Below, in pieces: positions 60,060-64,000 of a DNA stretch of 64,000 nucleotides (position 1 is the stretch's first letter; each line of letters starts with the position of its first letter). Location: contig NZ_JAUSQU010000001.1 in assembly GCF_030811455.1 (NCBI RefSeq), positions 9,300,001 through 9,364,000 on the forward strand, in the 5' to 3' direction. The stretch is from Streptosporangium lutulentum (GTDB taxonomy: Bacteria > Actinomycetota > Actinomycetes > Streptosporangiales > Streptosporangiaceae). The notes beneath the pieces are model-generated. The model had not been told where the DNA came from, did no database searches, and saw nothing but the letters and a program-made list of their open reading frames with translations. A program made the translations under genes and the position numbers.

Positions 60060-61130
60060 ATGACTCTTCGTGTGCTTGCCGCCATGTCCGGCGGCGTCGA
60101 CTCCGCCGTGGCGGCCGCCCGCATCGCCGAGGCGGGGCATGACGTCACCGGGGTCCATCTGGCCCTCTCCTCCAACCCGCAGTCCTATCGGACCGGCGCC
60201 CGCGGGTGCTGCACGATCGAGGACTCACGTGACGCCCGCAGGGCCGCCGACGTGATCGGCATCCCCTTCTACATCTGGGACATGGCCGAACGGTTCCACC
60301 GCGACGTGGTCGAGGACTTCGTCAGCGAGTACGCCGCCGGCCGCACGCCCAACCCCTGCCTGCGCTGCAACGAGAAGATCAAGTTCGAGGCGGTGCTCGA
60401 CCGCGCCCTCGCGCTGGGCTTCGACGCGGTGGCCACCGGGCACCACGCGCGGATCGTCGACGGCGTGCTGAGCCGCAGCCCCGACCAGGGCAAGGACCAG
60501 TCCTACGTCCTGGGCGTGCTCACCAAGAACCAGCTCAAGCACGCGATCTTCCCGCTGGGCGACTCCACCAAGGCCCAGGTTCGGGAGGAGGCCGCGCGGC
60601 GCGGGCTCATGGTGGCCGACAAACCCGACAGCCACGACATCTGCTTCATCGCCGACGGCGACACCCGCGGCTTCCTTGAGAAGCGCCTCGGCGCGGCGCA
60701 GGGCCCGATCGTCGACGAGTCCGGAGAGGTCGTCGGCAAGCACGAGGGCTCCTACGGCTTCACCGTCGGCCAGCGCAAGGGTCTGCACATCGACCGCCCG
60801 ACGGCGGACGGCCGCCCGCGCTACGTGCTGTCCATCGAGCCGGTCTCCAACACGGTCACGGTCGGTCCGCGCTCGGCCCTGGAGGTCACGACGATCGTGG
60901 CCACCCGGCCGGTCTGGAACGGGCCGGTGGCCGAGCCGCGCGAGCCGCTGGCCTGCACGGTCCAGCTCCGCGCCCACGGCGAGGTGTACGGCTGCCGTGC
61001 CCAGCTCTCCGGAGACGAGGTCCACATCACGCTGGACGCGCCCGCCACCGGGGTCGCGGCCGGTCAGGCCGCCGTGCTCTACCTGGGTGACACCGTGGTC
61101 GGGTCGGCCACGATCGCCGGCGCGGCCTGA
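60060..61130 (+). CDS. mnmA: tRNA-specific 2-thiouridylase MnmA
   Basis: A 356-residue enzyme that makes 2-thiouridine at the wobble base of Lys, Glu and Gln tRNAs, using ATP and persulfide sulfur from a cysteine desulfurase. The PP-loop is AMSGGVDSAVAAARIA at residues 8-23. The catalytic cysteines are in TPNPCLRCNEKIKF and SHDICFIADGD. GHHARI, QSYVLGVL and GEVVGKHEGSYGFTVGQRKG are also diagnostic. ATG 60060 directly follows the repeat array. The upstream cysteine desulfurase is the likely sulfur donor. Confidence 0.97.
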   Translation: MTLRVLAAMSGGVDSAVAAARIAEAGHDVTGVHLALSSNPQSYRTGARGCCTIEDSRDARRAADVIGIPFYIWDMAERFHRDVVEDFVSEYAAGRTPNPCLRCNEKIKFEAVLDRALALGFDAVATGHHARIVDGVLSRSPDQGKDQSYVLGVLTKNQLKHAIFPLGDSTKAQVREEAARRGLMVADKPDSHDICFIADGDTRGFLEKRLGAAQGPIVDESGEVVGKHEGSYGFTVGQRKGLHIDRPTADGRPRYVLSIEPVSNTVTVGPRSALEVTTIVATRPVWNGPVAEPREPLACTVQLRAHGEVYGCRAQLSGDEVHITLDAPATGVAAGQAAVLYLGDTVVGSATIAGAA

Positions 61131-61208
61131 CCGCTCCACGGCGGTCACCCGCGTCAGCCCGTCCGCCCGCGTGGGCATCGGGCCGGAACCTCTCGCGCCC
61201 GAGGGGCC

Positions 61209-62309
61209 TTACGTGAAACGCCGGTAGGTGATGGGCTGCTGTCCCCCGGCGATCTCGTCGAACCTGACCACCGCTCCCGTGTGGGGCGCATTGATCATCT
61301 TGCCCTCGCCGACGTAGATCCCGCAGTGAACCGGGGGATTTCCGAAGAACACGATGTCCCCCACCTGCGGCGGGAGCGTGATCGGCTGCCCGCTCGCCTG
61401 GTATCCGGCGGCGGTGGTGTCGCCGATCTCGATTCCGGCCTTGTTGAGGGCGTCGAAAACGAGCCCGCTGCAGTCGAAGGCCGACGGCCCGTTGGCACCC
61501 CAGACATAGGGCTTCCCGAGGTTCGCCTGGGCGGCGGCCACGATGTCGGCTCCGGTCCCGGACCCCGCGTACGGCAGCGCGGACGGAGGGGTGCCCGTTG
61601 ACGTGTCGCTTATCGGTGCGCCGCCGTTTCCGCCGCCGCCACTTCCGCCGGGGGTGTGTCCTTCGCCGTTCACTCCGGCGAGCTGTGTTCGCGCTGACTC
61701 GGGCAGGGGGGTTTTCTGCCAGTCGAGGGGGTGTTGCTTGGTGGGGGAGGTGAAGGGGTCTTTGTGGGGTGGGTTGATGTCGGCGAAGAGGATCGCTCTG
61801 TCGTTGAGGTGTCTGCGGAGGGTGCTTGCGGTGGTGTCCATCGCGGTGGCGGCGGCGGTGAGGTGGTCTTGGGCGTTGGTGCGGGCGGTGCTGACCGCTG
61901 TTTCGATGTTGGCGGTGGTGGCTTTGGGGTTTTTCTTGAGGTAGGTGGTTACTTGGGTGACGAGGGTGTCGTAGATGGTGGTGATCGAGGTTTTTGTTTC
62001 CTGGAGGGTGGTGGCCAGGGTGTCGAGGGTGGTGGCGCAGTTGGTGAGCGCGTCGTGGAGTTCTTGGCCGGCCCAGTTGTATTTCTGCATGTATTTGACG
62101 AAGTCGTTGGCGGAGGCGCCTTCCCAGACGTCGTCGACGTTTTTGACGGCGCCGTTGAGGGTGCCGGTGTCGGTGCCGATCTTGTTTGCGGTGTTTCGCC
62201 AGCGGGTGGCGATGGCGCGGATCTCCGCTGGGTCGCACGCGGCCTGGTCGCGGATCGCCAGGAGCGCGGGCCCGGCGGGGGTCTGAGCGATGAGGCCCTC
62301 AGCGGTCAT
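61209..62309 (-). CDS. WXG100-like protein fused to NlpC/P60 cell-wall hydrolase
   Basis: A 366-residue protein. Residues about 25-110 form a WXG100-type helical hairpin with VWEGASANDFVKYM (W-x-G), followed by a coiled region to about 205 and a Gly/Ser linker. Residues about 245-366 form an NlpC/P60 domain with the catalytic cysteine in AFDCSGLVFDALNKAG, histidine in PPVHCGIYVGEGKM and a third residue near APHTG. There is no signal peptide, so export by a type VII system is inferred from the WXG head. It would cleave peptidoglycan stem peptides (D-Glu-mDAP bond in the family). Convergent with mnmA; no immunity or partner gene is seen. Confidence 0.9.
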   Translation of the reverse strand: MTAEGLIAQTPAGPALLAIRDQAACDPAEIRAIATRWRNTANKIGTDTGTLNGAVKNVDDVWEGASANDFVKYMQKYNWAGQELHDALTNCATTLDTLATTLQETKTSITTIYDTLVTQVTTYLKKNPKATTANIETAVSTARTNAQDHLTAAATAMDTTASTLRRHLNDRAILFADINPPHKDPFTSPTKQHPLDWQKTPLPESARTQLAGVNGEGHTPGGSGGGGNGGAPISDTSTGTPPSALPYAGSGTGADIVAAAQANLGKPYVWGANGPSAFDCSGLVFDALNKAGIEIGDTTAAGYQASGQPITLPPQVGDIVFFGNPPVHCGIYVGEGKMINAPHTGAVVRFDEIAGGQQPITYRRFT

Positions 62310-62510
62310 ACTTCGCCGGCCGTGACGGGGTACGGATCATCGTGCTCTTCGAACCGTGCGGCCGGTCTTTTCACGGCACTACGGCATTCGTCGAGCGTTG
62401 GGAAATGAAGATCATCATTCGCCACCCGGCCGATCCCTTCCGGCGCTGGTACAGAGCGGACGAACAGTGATCATAGTAGACACAGATCCACCACGGGTGG
62501 CTGCGACTAG

Positions 62511-63909
62511 TAGGGCTTGGTTAGGTGGGGACGGGCTGGGCGTGTCTGGGTAACGCTCGGCGGCAGGTGGGGCAGATTCCGGCCCAGCACGCCAGGAGTA
62601 GTTGCAACTCGGCGATGATCCGGTAGGTGCTCAAACCGCAGCCGGCACTTTTGGGTCGAGCCGCTCCAGGGTGCAGAAGGCGTGTGCGACCGAGGCCAGG
62701 GTCACGTGATGGTGCCAGCCACTCCAGGTGCGGCCCTCGAAGTGGTCCAGACCCAGGCCGGTCTTCAACTCCCGGTAGTCGTGTTCGATGCGCCAGCGGA
62801 TTTTGGCCAGGCGCACCAGGCGCCGTAGCGGGATGTCTGCCGGGAGGGTGGACAGCCAGTATTTGGTCGGCTCGCTCTCACCAGGTGGCCATTCGGCCAG
62901 CAGCCAGCACACCGGCAGATCCTCGCCCATGTGCGCGCGGCGGATCCGTAGCCCCGCCGGCCGTACCCGCAGCGCGACAAACCGTGAGCGCAACGGCCCC
63001 TTGGACCCGGCCCGCCAGGTCACCGCGTGCAGCGCGCGCCGTCCGGCGGCGGTCACGATCTGCTGGGCTGAGCGCGGCTTGTCTCGATAACGCGGCACCG
63101 GCCGCCGCCCAGTCCCCGCATACGGCGCGACCGTCCGGCCGGCATCGATGCCCAGCAGCGCGGTATCGGAGCGCACCCCCACCACGTAGCCGATGCCACG
63201 CTCGGTCAAGCCCAGACGAAAGGCCCCGTCTTGGCCATAGCCCTCATCGGCGACCACCAGCGGCGCCTCCAGCCCCCAGCAATGTCCAAAGCCAGCTGCC
63301 ACTTGGGCACATGAGTGATGTCCGCGGGGATCCGGGCCCGTTGCCTGCGCGCCGCCACCGCGGCCGAATCCTCCGTGCGCGGTGAGGCCGCATCCCACCC
63401 CTCGGGCACGAACAGCCGCCAGTTCACCGGACAGGACGCGACGTCGGTGACCAGGTGCACACTCGGGGCGACCTGGCAGTTAGCGGTCTTGCCCAGCGCC
63501 CCGCAGTACTGCGGGGCCACTCCCGGCGACTCCTCACCATCCTTGACAAAGGACACATCATCGACCACCCAGGCGGCCGGGTTGATCGCCGTGTCCATCC
63601 GCCAGGCCAGCTCGGCCAGCACCAGTTGATGTGACCAGGGGGCGTCGGTGAGAAACTGCTGCAGCCCCTGGCGGTCCACGCCCAGCCGGGCCGCCATCGG
63701 CTCCATCGATTTACGGGCCCCGTCGGTCAGCAGGCCGCGCACATATCGTTCGCCCCATCGCCGCTGATCAGCACGGGCGAAACAGGAGAACACCTCGGCG
63801 GCGAACGTCTCCAGTCGCGCCCGCACGGCCTCGAGTTCTTGAGGGGTCATCTTCCCTCACCCCCAACGCAGGTGACATACCGTCTCCTACCCGAGGTAAC
63901 CAAGTCCTA
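62511..63909 (-). mobile_element. IS701-type insertion sequence, inactive
   Basis: A 1399-bp element with imperfect terminal inverted repeats (TAGGGCTTGGTTA on the left, its inverse TAACCAAGTCCTA on the right, one difference). It is flanked by the 4-bp target duplication CTAG at 62507-62510 and 63910-63913. The single transposase gene on the minus strand is frameshifted. The 4-bp duplication and DDE transposase fit the IS701 family. The insertion sits at the stop codon of the gene entering from the right. Confidence 0.88.
62631..63850 (-). pseudogene. Frameshifted IS701-family DDE transposase
   Basis: The N-terminal part starts at ATG 63850 (TPQELEAVRARLETFA, WVVDDVSFVKDGEESPG with the first catalytic Asp). 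It runs to about 63280 and then loses the frame at WQLALDIAG. The C-terminal part continues in another frame (LEAPLVVADEGYGQDGAF with the second Asp, then KIRWRIEHDYRELKTGLGLD with the catalytic Glu region). Comparison with the usual LALDM-x-D-x-L-x-x-WGL spacing suggests a small deletion near 63280 rather than a programmed frameshift. Confidence 0.88.
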
Positions 63910-64000
63910 CTAGGGCAGCGTGACCGACTCGCCCGGCTTGAGGCGGCGCATGTCGGCCTTCTGCTTGTCCGACTCGAGCTTCAGCCACTGGTCGATGATT
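63910..64000 (-). CDS. C-terminal end of an unidentified gene (5' part outside window)
   Basis: The frame entering from the right edge reads IIDQWLKLESDKQKADMRRL and then KPGESVTLP, ending at TAG (63912-63910). The stop codon lies within the CTAG target duplication of the IS element, so the insertion left the coding frame intact. The helical, Lys-rich end is not recognised. Confidence 0.6.
   Translation of the reverse strand, partial: IIDQWLKLESDKQKADMRRLKPGESVTLP

Noticed and set aside
62631..63850. Programmed frameshift in the transposase
   Set aside because: The two halves do not join at a slippery A-run and several residues expected between them are missing, so a small deletion is more likely.

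Overview
High-GC actinobacterial chromosome, most likely Streptosporangiales (Streptosporangium/Nonomuraea/Microbispora-like). The evidence is strong G/C third positions, GTG/TTG starts, tandem proline-rich Ser/Thr kinases, DUF397 and DUF6247 genes, many WXG100/EspC-type genes, a GlgE maltosyltransferase pathway, and an etfBA / cysteine desulfurase / mnmA order resembling other actinobacteria. The genus is an inference. No RNA gene, CRISPR array or replication origin was seen.

Layout. 1-3533 (minus): an EspC-like gene translationally coupled (TAATG) to a very large open frame that runs off the left edge, with a WXG/CpnT-like head, membrane helices, Thr-rich 24-residue repeats and an FHA domain. 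3837-7139: HEAT-type giant. 7325-7845: DUF6247 gene plus a broken toxin-like remnant. 7901-12080: ADP-ribosylglycohydrolase, then an amino-acid permease and class V aminotransferase divergent from an XRE-cupin regulator. 12605-16961: orphan histidine kinase, SnoaL-like protein, Sec-exported TNT toxin-domain protein, alpha/beta hydrolase. 17044-18781: three-gene WXG / membrane protein / YbaB cassette. 18947-22750: ThuA and Gfo/Idh/MocA sugar genes, dienelactone hydrolase, GlxA-type regulator. 22764-28394 is an accessory island: MFS remnant, internally deleted IS30-type element, RloA/RloB-type ATPase/TOPRIM pair with a 40-codon leader ORF, a 169-bp duplicated ATPase fragment, DUF397 debris, and a CpnT-like secreted protein ending in a bacterial sugar-transferase domain. 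28676-41471 is mostly alpha-glucan/trehalose metabolism (maltokinase, TreS, GlgE, GlgP, debranching enzyme) with an exported peptidoglycan amidase in its midst. 41543-47326: glycosyltransferase, enoyl-CoA hydratase, D-aminopeptidase, flavin amine oxidase, YbaK-type deacylase. 47443-53337: three Ser/Thr kinases. 53683-61130: etfBA, MFS with its TetR, cysteine desulfurase, DUF695 protein, mnmA. 61209-62309: WXG-NlpC/P60 hydrolase. 62511-63909: frameshifted IS701-type element beside the stop codon of a gene entering from the right.

Themes. Trehalose to maltose (TreS), maltose-1-phosphate (maltokinase), glucan extension (GlgE) and breakdown (GlgP, debranching enzyme) form one pathway, but the branching enzyme GlgB is absent here and its usual position after maltokinase is occupied by the sugar-transferase effector gene. 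Five loci look like type VII (ESX) substrates or exported toxins, without ESX core machinery in the window. The best candidates for something undescribed are the CpnT-like/sugar-transferase fusion (26562-28394) and the FHA-bearing effector (1-3219).
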